Source: Geothrix sp. PMB-07 (lineage in GTDB: Bacteria > Acidobacteriota > Holophagae > Holophagales > Holophagaceae). Taken from it: a stretch of 64,000 nucleotides of DNA. The notes under the pieces were generated by a model, which was given only the letters and a program-made list of their open reading frames with translations, was not told the DNA's origin and did not search any database. Location: contig NZ_CP132333.1 of the NCBI RefSeq assembly GCF_030758935.1, positions 62,001 through 126,000 of the forward strand, read 5' to 3'. The translations under genes were made by a program, and so were the position numbers. The first letter of the stretch is position 1. The number at the start of each line of letters is the position of its first letter. This document shows, in pieces, positions 16,284-25,334 of the stretch.

Positions 16284-17177
16284 TCATCCTGTGGCTCCCT
16301 CAAATACGTATCCGGGCTGGCCGCGGAATTCACAGCACTCCCCATCGGCACCCAGGGTCCACGCCGCTCTCACACGCAGGGGGCGGTCTGCGCATTGCAC
16401 GAGCAGGCCGTTGCCATTGAGGCACGCCAGCAGGGAGCCAGGCTGGATCTCAGAAGGAGGCTCTGGGGTCCACTCGCTGGGACCGATGAACACGGGGATG
16501 CCTTGAAGGAGGGTGAAGGCGCCCCGGGTGTACGGCGGTGCCTGGGACCGGATGAAGTTGTGGATGGCCAGGGCCGACCGGTTCCAGTCGATCCTGCCAT
16601 CCGCCAAGGTCCGCTTGCGAAACCTGGTTGCCTTGGATTCATCCTGGGGGGTGAAGGAAAGTTCGCCCCGGCCGAATTGTGCGAGCGATTCCGGAATCCA
16701 CGCAGGCAACAGGGCATCGGCCTTCTGAAACACGTCGTTGATGGTTTCATCGAGGCCCACCTGGAAGGCACGCTGGCATAGGATGGGGCCTGCGTCTGGA
16801 ACGCGGCCCGCGCGGTGCAAGGTGTAGCCCACCTGCGATTCACCATGGATGAGGGCCCAGGTGAAAGCGTGCAGGCCCCGGTAGGCGGGCAGCAGCGAAT
16901 TGTGGCAGTTGAGGAAGAGCTGCCGGTCCAGCAGCTCGGGTTCGATGAGCTCCGGATAGGACAGCAACAGCACACAGTCGACGGGGGCGCGCGTCAGGAG
17001 CAGGGCGGGTGCCGTGTCTCCGGCGCAGCAGGGAACCACTCCCGCCGCCGTGCGAAGGCCCGCCAGACAGGCGTTATCGGTGCAGAGAACATGGCCGAGC
17101 TCGACACCGGCACGGCGGATGGCCGCCACGACGGCCGCTGCGGGTCCGCGCCCGGAGGTCCAAACCCCGAACCTCAC
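16284..17177 (-). CDS. Formyltransferase of the methionyl-tRNA formyltransferase family (probable sugar N-formyltransferase)
   Basis: The 297-residue product has the formyltransferase catalytic triad region: 'NCHNSLLPAYRGLHAFTWAL' supplies Asn and His, and 'VPDAGPIL' supplies the Asp. A C-terminal OB-like half follows. In glycan loci this fold uses N10-formyl-tetrahydrofolate to formylate an amino sugar, as in VioF, so that role is inferred rather than tRNA formylation. The GTG at 17177 overlaps the stop of the upstream GNAT gene (GTGA). The longer reading from 17276 adds 33 Arg-rich residues that are shadow sequence. It is one of two formyltransferase genes in the operon. Confidence 0.87.
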   Translation of the reverse strand: MRFGVWTSGRGPAAAVVAAIRRAGVELGHVLCTDNACLAGLRTAAGVVPCCAGDTAPALLLTRAPVDCVLLLSYPELIEPELLDRQLFLNCHNSLLPAYRGLHAFTWALIHGESQVGYTLHRAGRVPDAGPILCQRAFQVGLDETINDVFQKADALLPAWIPESLAQFGRGELSFTPQDESKATRFRKRTLADGRIDWNRSALAIHNFIRSQAPPYTRGAFTLLQGIPVFIGPSEWTPEPPSEIQPGSLLACLNGNGLLVQCADRPLRVRAAWTLGADGECCEFRGQPGYVFEGATG

Positions 17178-18142
17178 AGCGCCACCCCGAAGGTGTCGCG
17201 GAAATACCCTGAGGCGCCGAAGCTTTCCTTGAACTCGCTGAGGCTGGCGTTGACGACCATCTGGCTCGAGGAGCACCCAAGGTCGAGGTGGGTCCGTCCC
17301 GTCTCAAGGCACCACTGGATGGCATCGAGGGTGAGGAGCGTGAGGGCACTGGTATGCGCGTATTCCCGTGGACAGCTGGGATAGAAGGAGGTGATGCAGG
17401 TAGGACTGCAAAGGAAGACGTTGGCGGCCACGGGCACCCCTTCCAGCCAGGCGAGATCGACCTTGAGAAAGTTGGGATCGATGGTCCGGATGGCCCTCAA
17501 GTCGGCTTCTGAATGGGTGATGCCCTCACGTCCCAGCTGCTGCTTGGCCCGGACCACCAGCGCGTAGGCCGTTTCGAGAGGCGCGTTCCGCTGGAGGGTC
17601 ACTCCAAGCCTCCGCGCTTTGCGGGCCTGCGTCCGAGTGGATGAGTCGAGAGGGAGGAAGGGGTCGCTCACCCCCCCGAGATTGATGGCGTGGGTGATCT
17701 CGCGGTTCCTCAAGGTGAACCCTCGGCTGCAGAGGGCGAACTCTGCAGCATTGGTGTAGGACCTCGCATAGCAGGCAGGGGGCGTGGTGATCAGGCACTC
17801 ATGAACGCCCTGGTCCCGAAGGTGTTCCATCAATTGATCCACCAGCTCCAGCGCGTATTTGAGCCGCAGCTTGGGGCCGTGCACGAATCCACCGATGCTT
17901 GCGCCGAAGGGTGACCGTGCGACCTTCCGACCCTCCTCCAGAAAGATGCCCAGCGGGAGGACGGCGAAGAGGGTGCTTCCCTTCCGCCAGACCAGGTGAT
18001 GGGCGGTCTCCTTGAATCGAGCACTGTGGTATCCCAGGAAATCCTGCCGGTGGAAGAGTGAACCGTTGACAGCGCCTGCCACGAAGGCATCCCAGGCCTG
18101 TGCCTCGCCGGGCGCCAGGCGGCTAAGCGACAGGCCGGCCAT
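17174..18142 (-). CDS. FemAB/GNAT-like acyl- or aminoacyl-transferase
   Basis: The 322-residue product resembles the FemAB/BioF2-like double-GNAT fold. It has an N-terminal 'GSLFHRQDFLGYHSARF' segment, a central basic stretch 'TRTQARKARRLGVTLQ' and a C-terminal 'EGVPVAANVFLCS...YPSCPREYAHTSALTLL' segment typical of this group. Such proteins transfer acyl or aminoacyl groups to amino groups of peptidoglycan or sugars. The ATG at 18142 has a GGAGG ribosome-binding site, and a CCGGG/CCCGG hairpin lies in the short upstream gap. Its place between a deacetylase and a formyltransferase suggests modification of an amino sugar. The exact donor is unknown. Confidence 0.8.
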   Translation of the reverse strand: MAGLSLSRLAPGEAQAWDAFVAGAVNGSLFHRQDFLGYHSARFKETAHHLVWRKGSTLFAVLPLGIFLEEGRKVARSPFGASIGGFVHGPKLRLKYALELVDQLMEHLRDQGVHECLITTPPACYARSYTNAAEFALCSRGFTLRNREITHAINLGGVSDPFLPLDSSTRTQARKARRLGVTLQRNAPLETAYALVVRAKQQLGREGITHSEADLRAIRTIDPNFLKVDLAWLEGVPVAANVFLCSPTCITSFYPSCPREYAHTSALTLLTLDAIQWCLETGRTHLDLGCSSSQMVVNASLSEFKESFGASGYFRDTFGVAL

Positions 18143-18190
18143 GCCGGGCCTCCGTGGGACCGGGAAACCCGGCCATGCCTGCGAAGCGGC

Positions 18191-18904
18191 TCATGGGCAC
18201 GACTCCTCGAATGACCCCTCGGTCAATGCACCAAGGCACGTCGGTCGCAGATCCAGATGGGCAGCCTCCTTCAGAAGGGAGAGGAGAAGGTCGCGAACGC
18301 CGGGAACAGTGGAGCGGTTGCGGTGATCCAGCAGGGCCTTGGGATTCTGGAAGTGGGGGCGTGCGGTTTCATAGCGGTCGAGGGTTTCGGTGTTCAGGTA
18401 GATGTGAATGGGGTGGAAGTTGAGGATGTTCAGCCCCCGGCCGAGATCCAGACCCAGGGCATCGAAGGGCCTGCCGTAGAGGCAGTGCACATCGTCCTCC
18501 CAGTTGAAGGGGATGCGGAGCAGTCCGTTCCAGAGCCGCACCGGCGAGAGCGAACGAGCATAGGGGAGCAAGGTGTTGGCCTCGTAGGCCAGGCCCTGCT
18601 CTCGGAAGAGGGCGGCGAGACGGGAACTGGAGGTCAGGGAATGGGAACGCACCCCGATTGCGCCGGGGTAGTGGTGCTGGAGCTCTGCGAGAATGCTGGA
18701 AGCATGGCCGGTTCCGGCGCCCTCCAGAAGCGGGTTGAAGTTGGGGTGCAGGCCCACTTCGATTCCGGAGGCGGTCCGTTGAAGGAGCGGCGTGGCATGC
18801 GTGGCGAATACCGTGCAGAGCACCCCGTGGTGGGCGAAAAGCTCGAGGGTGTCGGCCAGCACGGCATCTGGGGCCCAATCGAGGTCGCAGGTAAAGGCGA
18901 TCAC
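18191..18904 (-). CDS. Polysaccharide deacetylase-like protein
   Basis: The 237-residue product begins 'VIAFTCDLDWAPDAVL', matching the metal-binding first motif of NodB-type deacetylases with a compact Asp pair. It also has 'EVGLHPNFNP' as a histidine motif and 'ILNFHPIHIYLN' as the late histidine motif. It probably removes an N-acetyl group from a sugar intermediate, leaving an amine for the formyltransferases or acyltransferase encoded next to it. The GTG at 18904 overlaps the stop of the upstream formyltransferase gene. The motifs are non-classical, so substrate and activity are inferred. Confidence 0.82.
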   Translation of the reverse strand: MIAFTCDLDWAPDAVLADTLELFAHHGVLCTVFATHATPLLQRTASGIEVGLHPNFNPLLEGAGTGHASSILAELQHHYPGAIGVRSHSLTSSSRLAALFREQGLAYEANTLLPYARSLSPVRLWNGLLRIPFNWEDDVHCLYGRPFDALGLDLGRGLNILNFHPIHIYLNTETLDRYETARPHFQNPKALLDHRNRSTVPGVRDLLLSLLKEAAHLDLRPTCLGALTEGSFEESCP

Positions 18905-19674
18905 GGCACCACCTCTGCATCCCACAGGATGACCTTTCGGCCTTCGATAAAGGTGAAGGCCCCTGGGTAGGGACGGGTCTGCGCGCGGATGAAGTTCCGG
19001 ATCCGCCGGGAATCCCAGGTCCAGTCGATGAGCCCATCCTCCGGGGAGCGCTGGGGCATCCGGAAGGCCTCCTCTTCCCGCTGGACGATGCGCAGTGCGG
19101 TCCCTTCCTTGATTCGAGGAAGTGCTTCGGAAAGGAGATCGAGAGACGCGGCTTCAGCGGACTTCAAGACCTCCTTGATGGTGTCACCCTCGCCGATCTC
19201 GAAGGACTTTTGGAGGATCAGGTCGCCGTTATCGACGCCTTCTCCGAAATGAAACAGGCTTACCCCGGTCTCACGTTCTCCTTGGATCATCGCCCAGACC
19301 AGCGGCGCTCCCCCGCGGTACTTGGGCAAGAGCGAGGCGTGGATGCCGATGCACCCCAGAGGTGCGAGATCCCGCATGGATTTCGGGATCATGTGGTACC
19401 AGCCAATGCAGATGATTAGATCCGGGGCCATGTGAGTCAGGTGGGGTTGGCATTCCCGCATCCCGTGCGCGGCTTCAACCACGGGAATCCCGTGTTGGGC
19501 GGCCAGCCCATGGAAGTCGGCGTGCAGGACATTGACCACCGGCTTCGAGGAATAGGAGATGTTGAATGCGGCGGGAAGGGTGAAGATGCCCACTATCTCG
19601 CCCAGGCCCTGGTCAAGGATGTGGGCGCAGCAGCGCCGCCCCAGTTCGGAAGCTCCGAAAAAGGCGATTCTCAT
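18901..19674 (-). CDS. Formyltransferase family protein (probable sugar N-formyltransferase)
   Basis: The 257-residue product has a Rossmann-type start 'MRIAFFGASELGRRC', the catalytic segment 'GIHASLLPKYRGGAPLVWAM' and 'FGEGVDNGDLI' containing the catalytic Asp, then a short C-terminal domain. It is shorter than tRNA formyltransferases (about 310 residues), which fits the sugar-modifying group. The ATG at 19674 overlaps the stop of the methyltransferase gene, and its own stop overlaps the deacetylase start, so the three genes are translationally coupled. Likely role: N-formylation of an amino sugar made by this operon. Confidence 0.88.
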   Translation of the reverse strand: MRIAFFGASELGRRCCAHILDQGLGEIVGIFTLPAAFNISYSSKPVVNVLHADFHGLAAQHGIPVVEAAHGMRECQPHLTHMAPDLIICIGWYHMIPKSMRDLAPLGCIGIHASLLPKYRGGAPLVWAMIQGERETGVSLFHFGEGVDNGDLILQKSFEIGEGDTIKEVLKSAEAASLDLLSEALPRIKEGTALRIVQREEEAFRMPQRSPEDGLIDWTWDSRRIRNFIRAQTRPYPGAFTFIEGRKVILWDAEVVP

Positions 19675-20621
19675 AGCCTTTTCTCCGCAACCATCGTGAT
19701 GCCCGCCTCCTCCACCGCCACGCGGGCAGGAAAGAGCCCCGCCTCGCAGGTCCAGGCCTCCACCTGCTCTGGGGTTTGCCGATGGCAGTTCAAGGGGCGG
19801 AACCAGTCAAAGTTGACATGGTTCATCTCATCCTGCGACCAGTCGGGGCGGAAATAGGCTTTGCAGATGTGCCAATAGAAAAACCGCTGCAGATCCATCC
19901 TTCCCTTTCGGATGCCCAAAATGGGGATGTCGGCGGGGATGTCGATTTCCGCTTCCATCTGCCCCAGCGCCATCCCGAGTTGGGTCAGGCCCTGGAGGGC
20001 CTCCCAGGCTTCTGCATCCGGCAAGGGACGGAGGTGTTCACGGATCAAGTCGTCGGTGAATTCCCGGATGGGCGCCTTCTTGGCGTAGACATAGAAGAGG
20101 AAGCGCCCACCTGGCTTGAGCTTCTTCGCCAGGGCCTTGATGGCCCGTTCGGTGCTGTCGGTGTGGTGGAGCACGCCTTCGGAAAAAATGAGGTCAAAGG
20201 TGTCGTCTGGCACGGGTAGATCCATGAGGTCGCAGCGGAGGAAGTCGCCGGGAAGGCCTTGCTCCTGGAATCGCTGCCGACCCACATCTACCGCTGCGGA
20301 CAGATCCACACCGAGGTAGTCGTGATCCCGCAGGCGTTGGCCGAAAAAGAGAAGGGCCGAATGTCCGGCACCGCAACCGGCATCCAGAATCAGCCGCCGG
20401 CCGCTGGCTGGATCCAACCACTGGTCGAGCTGAGTCGCATCACCGCCGCAGTACCGGTCAAACAGCCAGGTCTGGGCGGCTCGTTGGACGGCCTCGCTCT
20501 CGTAGGTGTGGCGCTTGGCCCATTTGAATCCGAAGGCCTCTTGGGTTTGTTCCTGATCCCCCGACCGGGGGTTTTCCGGAGCTCTGAGGCGCTCGAGGTG
20601 GAGGCGGGCCAGGGCAGACAT
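19671..20621 (-). CDS. Class I SAM-dependent methyltransferase
   Basis: The 316-residue product has motif I 'ILDAGCGAGHSALLF', motif II 'YLGVDLS', and 'FDLIFSEGVLHHTDSTERAI' followed by 'LKPGGRFLFYVY', all typical of Methyltransf_11/25 enzymes. The N-terminal segment 'FGFKWAKRHTYESE' is common among methyltransferases of surface-polysaccharide loci. The ATG at 20621 has a strong GGAGG ribosome-binding site and lies 3 bases after the aminotransferase gene. It probably O- or N-methylates a sugar or lipid-linked intermediate. The target is unknown. Confidence 0.9.
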   Translation of the reverse strand: MSALARLHLERLRAPENPRSGDQEQTQEAFGFKWAKRHTYESEAVQRAAQTWLFDRYCGGDATQLDQWLDPASGRRLILDAGCGAGHSALLFFGQRLRDHDYLGVDLSAAVDVGRQRFQEQGLPGDFLRCDLMDLPVPDDTFDLIFSEGVLHHTDSTERAIKALAKKLKPGGRFLFYVYAKKAPIREFTDDLIREHLRPLPDAEAWEALQGLTQLGMALGQMEAEIDIPADIPILGIRKGRMDLQRFFYWHICKAYFRPDWSQDEMNHVNFDWFRPLNCHRQTPEQVEAWTCEAGLFPARVAVEEAGITMVAEKRL

Positions 20622-20624
20622 GCT

Positions 20625-21821
20625 TCACACCTCCTTGGCCAAGTTGAGCAAGGATTCCACCACGAGGTTGAACTCCCCGTCCGTCATCCCGACGTACAAA
20701 GGGAGCGCAATGCTGAGTCGATCAGCGGCGTAGGCCTTCGGGAAATCGGCATCGGCCAGGCCATATCGCGCCTGGTAGTACTCCAGGGTGGGAACCGCGT
20801 GGGTGCCCTGCCGGGTGGCGATGCCCAGGGATTCCAGGCGGGCCATCAGGGTGTTGCGACGGCGGTTCAGCCGATCCACGCCAGCGAGGCTCAGCTGATC
20901 CACGGCTTCGCCCCCGTGGTAGAGGCAGACGTAGGACTGGTAGCCGTGGACATGGCCGGGAGGAACGAGGGTGGGGCTGAGGGCGCCGCAGCCCTGGAGC
21001 GCCGCGTCATAGCGGGCCGCTAGTGTGGTCCTGGCCTCCAGAATCCGCGCGACCTTGCCCATCTGGGCCACCCCGAGGGCACCTTGGAGATCGGTCATAC
21101 GGTAGTTGTAGCCCCGCGCGGCGAAGCCCGGAAGGAGGGATCCGCCCTCTTCCTGATGGCGCTGAAGGTCGCTCTTCCCAGCGCCGTGATCACGCAACGA
21201 GGAGAGGGTGCCAGCTAGGCGGCCATCGGCCGTGGTGACCATGCCGCCCTCGCCCGTGGTGATGCTCTTTCTGGGATGGAAGGAGAAGCATCCGGCATCG
21301 CCGAAGGTGCCCGCATGCTGGCCGCCCAGGCGTGCGCCCAGCCCGCAGGCGGCATCCTCCACCACCTTCAGTTGGTAGCGGCGAGCCAGATCCATCACCC
21401 GGGGCATGTCCACGCAGAGGCCGAAGAGGTGGACGGGCATGATGGCGCGAATGGTGCGGCCGCCATCCGCTTCCAGCAGGGCCTCGGCCTGGTTCAGGTC
21501 GAGGTTGAAGGTCGCGAGGTCGATGTCGCAGAAGGCCACGCGGGCGCCGGTGTATTCCACGGCATTGGCGCTGGCGATGTAGGTGAAGGAAGGTACGATC
21601 ACGCGATCACCCGGGCCGATGCCCAGGCCTTCCAGGGCCAGGTGCAGGGCCGTGGTGCAGTTGGAGGTGGCCTTGGCGAACGGCGCGCCGGTGAAGGCTC
21701 CAAAGAGTCGCTCGAACTCCGCCACATAGGGCCCCTGCACCAGCCATCCGCTTTCCAGGGGCTTCCGCACGAGCTCGAATTCGGTCTCATCGAAGCAGGG
21801 GCGGGTGATGGGAATGGGCAC
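20625..21821 (-). CDS. DegT/DnrJ/EryC1/StrS-family PLP-dependent sugar aminotransferase (WbpE-like)
   Basis: The 398-residue product is a fold-type I PLP enzyme that aminates a keto-sugar nucleotide. Motifs are 'VIVPSFTYIASANAVEYTGA', 'VVEDAACGLGA' and the PLP lysine in 'SFHPRKSITTGEGGM', with the C-terminal 'RQGTHAVPTLEYYQ' active-site loop. In WbpE-type pathways it converts UDP-3-keto-GlcNAcA to the 3-amino sugar. The WbpB- and WbpD-like genes upstream support that step. The GTG at 21821 has a GGGAG site five bases upstream. Confidence 0.93.
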   Translation of the reverse strand: MPIPITRPCFDETEFELVRKPLESGWLVQGPYVAEFERLFGAFTGAPFAKATSNCTTALHLALEGLGIGPGDRVIVPSFTYIASANAVEYTGARVAFCDIDLATFNLDLNQAEALLEADGGRTIRAIMPVHLFGLCVDMPRVMDLARRYQLKVVEDAACGLGARLGGQHAGTFGDAGCFSFHPRKSITTGEGGMVTTADGRLAGTLSSLRDHGAGKSDLQRHQEEGGSLLPGFAARGYNYRMTDLQGALGVAQMGKVARILEARTTLAARYDAALQGCGALSPTLVPPGHVHGYQSYVCLYHGGEAVDQLSLAGVDRLNRRRNTLMARLESLGIATRQGTHAVPTLEYYQARYGLADADFPKAYAADRLSIALPLYVGMTDGEFNLVVESLLNLAKEV

Positions 21822-21830
21822 GGAGTCTCC

Positions 21831-23711
21831 CTAGGGCATGAAGGTCTTGAGCCACCATTCGAAACAGAGGAATGACCATATCAGGAGGCGGCGATTCGCC
21901 TGGCCGTTGAAATGACCGTTCATCAGTTCCTGGGCGGCGCTGGGCTGGATGTAATCGTAGATGCGCGCCTTGCGGCTGAAGAGGAGTGATCTCACGTAGT
22001 CGATGCTCTCTCCCTTGAACCAGCTGGCATCGGGCGCGGAGAACCCCTGCTTGACGCCGTTGGCATACGCATCGGGAACATAGCGGGCGAAGGCCTTGCG
22101 GAGAAGGATCTTGCCGTCGCTGGAGGGATCCAGAAAGCGCCGCGATTTCGGGCCCAGTTCATTCTCGTTGATGCCGACCACTTCCTTGAGGTCCCGCAGC
22201 TTGTGCCGCACGGGCAAGCGCATGGCGAAATCCACCAGATCGTTGTCCAGGAATGGCACCCGCGTTTCCAGGCCATGGGCCATGCTCAACTTGTCTTCCA
22301 CGACCAGGAGGCCATGCAGGAAGGTGCGTGCTTCCAGGTACAGCGATTGGTTGACGTAATCTTCTGGTGTGTGCAGCGGGTTGGGGCGATCCGCCAGGAT
22401 GCCTCCAAAAATGTCCTTGCAGGGGTGTGACTGGATGGCCGGTTGGAGATGCCCCTGGTAGAAGGACGGTTTCAGGCTGTCGGGAATGAGGCGTTGCCAG
22501 TAGCGGTAGTACTTATCCGCGTAGTGCTCAGGTCCGTCGTTCACGACCGCCCGGTAGTAGCGCCACGGGTAGCCCGCGAACAGCTCATCGCCCCCGGCGC
22601 CCGAGAGCACGACCTTGACGAACTTGCTGGCGAGCCGGGCCACATAGTAGTTGGGGTAGCTCTGGCCGACGCGAGGATCTTCCATGTGCCGGATGAGGTC
22701 GGGCATCACCCGTTCCATATCGCCGGCCTTCAACACCACCTCGTAGTGCTCGGTGCGGAAACGGCTGGAGAGGAATTCGGCCTTGGCGCGCTCGTCGAAG
22801 CCCAGTTCCAGGCCTGAAGCCGAGGATAGGTCGAAGCCTCCGGTGAAGGATTTCAGATTCGGAAAGTTTCGGGCGGCGATGCAGGTGATGGACCCGGAAT
22901 CCATGCCGCCGCTCAGGTAGGCCCCCACTTCCACATCGCTGACCAGCTGCCGGTTCACGGCCTGCTCAAAGAGGCGTTCGAGCTCTTCGAGATACTCGCG
23001 TTCATCCTTCAATCCGGCATCTTCCTCGAAGGCGAAATCCCAATAGCGCTCCACGCGTGGGGGGGTGGTGCTGTCCAGGTCCAGGGTCATCGTGTGGGCG
23101 GCGGGCAAGAGGCGGATGCCTTCGAAGAGCGTGAGATCCGAGAAGACGTTCTGGAAGGAGAAGTACTCGTTCAGGGCCGGGACACACACCCTGACCCCGA
23201 CATCTGGATGGCGGAGAATGGCCTTGATCTCCGAGGCGAACACCAGTGTGCCGTCCTGGAACCAGTAGTAGAGGGGCTTGATGCCGTAGCGGTCCCGGGC
23301 CAGGAAGAGCCGGTTCCGCTGGGTGTCCCAGATGGCGAAGGCGAACATGCCGTTGAAGCGGTGAACACAGTCCGCGCCCCATTCGCGGTAGGCGGCGAGG
23401 ACCACCTCGGAATCACTGCGGGAACGGAAGGCGTGGCCCCGGGCCTCCAGCTCCACCCGAAGGTTCTGGAAGTTGTAGATCTCGCCGTTGTAGGTGAGGA
23501 CGCAGGAGCCATCGCGGGTCTGCATGGGCTGGTGCGCGAGGGGCGAGAGGTCGAGGATGGCCAGCCTGCGGTGGCCAAGCCCGATGAAGGAATGGATCCA
23601 GGCGCCTTCACCATCAGGGCCCCGGTGGGCGATGGCATCGGTCATGCTCTTGAGCGCCGCCACGGCCACGGAGCGGCCGTCGGTATTGAAGATCCCCGCG
23701 ATCCCGCACAT
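21831..23711 (-). CDS. asnB: Asparagine synthase (glutamine-hydrolysing) type amidotransferase
   Basis: The 626-residue product is a full-length AsnB-like enzyme. 'MCGIAGIFN' provides the N-terminal Cys, with 'AIAHRGPDGEG', 'TYNGEIYNF' and the synthetase P-loop 'YLSGGMDSGS'. The ATG at 23711 exposes the Cys after Met removal; the seven-residue longer reading would destroy it. It lies between epimerase and aminotransferase genes, like amidotransferases of Pseudomonas O-antigen loci that convert uronic acids to uronamides. I infer that role rather than free asparagine synthesis. It lacks the GT4 and shared domains of the other AsnB-like protein at 9229-12522. Confidence 0.92.
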   Translation of the reverse strand: MCGIAGIFNTDGRSVAVAALKSMTDAIAHRGPDGEGAWIHSFIGLGHRRLAILDLSPLAHQPMQTRDGSCVLTYNGEIYNFQNLRVELEARGHAFRSRSDSEVVLAAYREWGADCVHRFNGMFAFAIWDTQRNRLFLARDRYGIKPLYYWFQDGTLVFASEIKAILRHPDVGVRVCVPALNEYFSFQNVFSDLTLFEGIRLLPAAHTMTLDLDSTTPPRVERYWDFAFEEDAGLKDEREYLEELERLFEQAVNRQLVSDVEVGAYLSGGMDSGSITCIAARNFPNLKSFTGGFDLSSASGLELGFDERAKAEFLSSRFRTEHYEVVLKAGDMERVMPDLIRHMEDPRVGQSYPNYYVARLASKFVKVVLSGAGGDELFAGYPWRYYRAVVNDGPEHYADKYYRYWQRLIPDSLKPSFYQGHLQPAIQSHPCKDIFGGILADRPNPLHTPEDYVNQSLYLEARTFLHGLLVVEDKLSMAHGLETRVPFLDNDLVDFAMRLPVRHKLRDLKEVVGINENELGPKSRRFLDPSSDGKILLRKAFARYVPDAYANGVKQGFSAPDASWFKGESIDYVRSLLFSRKARIYDYIQPSAAQELMNGHFNGQANRRLLIWSFLCFEWWLKTFMP

Positions 23712-23715
23712 GGAT

Positions 23716-24687
23716 TCACCCGTGCCGTTCACGGTGGGCGCGGCGCCAGGCGATGAGTTTCTGCAGGCCTTCGCGCAGTCCGATGGTGGTGCGGAAATCC
23801 AGATCGCGCTTGGCGCGGTCCGTACTGCCGATGCGGTTGGTGACGAAGGTGGGCCCGGCGGGTTCGTACTGGATGGAGAGGTTCGATCCAGTCAACTCCA
23901 GCAACAGTTCGCAGACTTCCTTGATGGAAGTTCGCGTGCCGCTGCCGATGTTGTAGAAGCGGTCACTGGCGTCGCTCTTGAGGGCACACACGTTGGCCCT
24001 GCCCACTTCCGAGACGTAGATGAAATCGTAGCTCTGGCTTCCGTCGCCGTAGACGATGGGGGGAAGGCCCTGGTCGATGCGGTCGAGGATTTTCATGATC
24101 ACGGCGATGTAGGCGCCCTTGTAGTCCTGGCGGGCACCATAGACGTTCATGTAGCGCAGGCCCGCATAGGGGAGGCCATAACGCTCGTTGAAGGCGCGGC
24201 ACATGGCTTCGCCCGCGATCTTGGTGGCCCCGTAGAAGGTGCGGTTGTTGAAGGGGTGCTCTTCGGTCATGGGGATGTCGACGGCATCGCCGTAGACCGA
24301 GGCGGAGGAGCTGTATACCAATCGCTTGATGTGGTGATCGCGGCAGGCCTCCAGCACGTTGAAGGTGCCACGGATGTTCACATCGAAGGCGGAGCGCGGG
24401 TATTCGTGGCACTGCAGCAGCCAGAGGGCGGCGAGGTGGATGACGTGGTCGGATTCCTTCATGGCCTGGCCCAGGATGTCGGTCTGCAGGATGTCGCCCC
24501 CGATTTCAAAGATGCGCACCCGGGGATCCTTCAAGGCCTCGGCGAGGTTCTCCCGGGTGCCCCGGCAGAAGTTGTCGTACACGATGATCTGGGCGACGTC
24601 TTCCTGAAGCAGGGCGTCCACGGCATGGGAGCCGATGAGGCCGGCGCCGCCGACGACCAGTACCCGGGAACCACGGATGTCAGGCAC
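23716..24687 (-). CDS. NAD-dependent nucleotide-sugar epimerase/dehydratase (extended SDR)
   Basis: The 323-residue product has the Rossmann motif 'VVGGAGLIGSH', 'IHLAALWLLQCHEYPRSAFDVNI', the Ser-Tyr-Lys catalytic set ('SSSASVYGD' and 'YGATK') and 'GLRYMNVYGARQDY', typical of GalE/WbpP-like enzymes. It probably epimerises C4 (or oxidises and reduces) a UDP-sugar of this pathway. The GTG at 24687 has a GGAGTG site and overlaps the end of the acetyltransferase gene by 8 bases. Exact substrate cannot be told; a UDP-uronic-acid epimerase is an alternative. Confidence 0.9.
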   Translation of the reverse strand: MPDIRGSRVLVVGGAGLIGSHAVDALLQEDVAQIIVYDNFCRGTRENLAEALKDPRVRIFEIGGDILQTDILGQAMKESDHVIHLAALWLLQCHEYPRSAFDVNIRGTFNVLEACRDHHIKRLVYSSSASVYGDAVDIPMTEEHPFNNRTFYGATKIAGEAMCRAFNERYGLPYAGLRYMNVYGARQDYKGAYIAVIMKILDRIDQGLPPIVYGDGSQSYDFIYVSEVGRANVCALKSDASDRFYNIGSGTRTSIKEVCELLLELTGSNLSIQYEPAGPTFVTNRIGSTDRAKRDLDFRTTIGLREGLQKLIAWRRAHRERHG

Positions 24688-25324
24688 GGTTCACTCCAGC
24701 AGAGGTGGAAGCATTGGGATTCAAAGGCTGGTCCTCGGGCCAATCGAGGCAGCGGAGGGTACCGGCCGGCTGCTCCAGGTAGCGCCATCCGCTCAAGGGG
24801 CAGTGCCGCACGCCTTCCGCATCAGGATCGGGGAGGCGGGCCCCGTGGCGGCTCATCCAGCCGGCTTGCCGGGCGGGCACACCAAGCATGAGGCCATAGT
24901 CGGGCACATCGGAAGCCACCACGGCGCCTGCGCCGATGAAGGCGTAGCGGCCCACGGTGACGCCGCACACCAGGGTGGCGTTGGCGCCGATGGAGGCACC
25001 GCGGCGCACAAGGGTGCGGCGGTTGTGCTGGGCTCCACTCTGGGGGAATTCACACCGGGGGTTCGGGATGTTGGTGAACACCATGGAGGGGCCGCAGAAG
25101 ACGTAATCTTCAAGTTCCACGCCGTTGTAGAGCGACACATTGTTCTGAATCTTGCAGTGATTCCCGATTTTGACATCTGGCCCGGCCATGACGTTCTGGC
25201 CCAGGGTGCAGCCCGATCCGATGACCGTTCCGGGCAGGATGTGGCTGAAGTGCCAGATGCGGGTGCCTTCGCCGATGAGGGCACCTTCGTCGATGACCGC
25301 GGTGGGATGGATGAATCTGGGCAT
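24680..25324 (-). CDS. Left-handed beta-helix N-acetyltransferase (WbpD-like)
   Basis: The 214-residue product opens 'MPRFIHPTAVIDEGALIGEG' and consists of hexapeptide repeats ('ALIGEGTRIWHFSHILPG', 'CTLGQNVMAGPDVKIGNHC', 'ASIGANATLVCGVTVGRYAFIGAGAVV'), the trimeric left-handed beta-helix fold. WbpD/WlbB enzymes acetylate the 3-amino group of UDP-2-acetamido-3-amino-glucuronate. Between WbpB- and WbpE-like genes this role is well supported. The C-terminus carries a 30-residue extension ('HCPLSGWRYLEQPAG'). The ATG at 25324 has a GGAGC site; the longer reading from 25396 is shadow. Confidence 0.92.
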   Translation of the reverse strand: MPRFIHPTAVIDEGALIGEGTRIWHFSHILPGTVIGSGCTLGQNVMAGPDVKIGNHCKIQNNVSLYNGVELEDYVFCGPSMVFTNIPNPRCEFPQSGAQHNRRTLVRRGASIGANATLVCGVTVGRYAFIGAGAVVASDVPDYGLMLGVPARQAGWMSRHGARLPDPDAEGVRHCPLSGWRYLEQPAGTLRCLDWPEDQPLNPNASTSAGVNRA

Positions 25325-25334
25325 GGGCGCTCCT

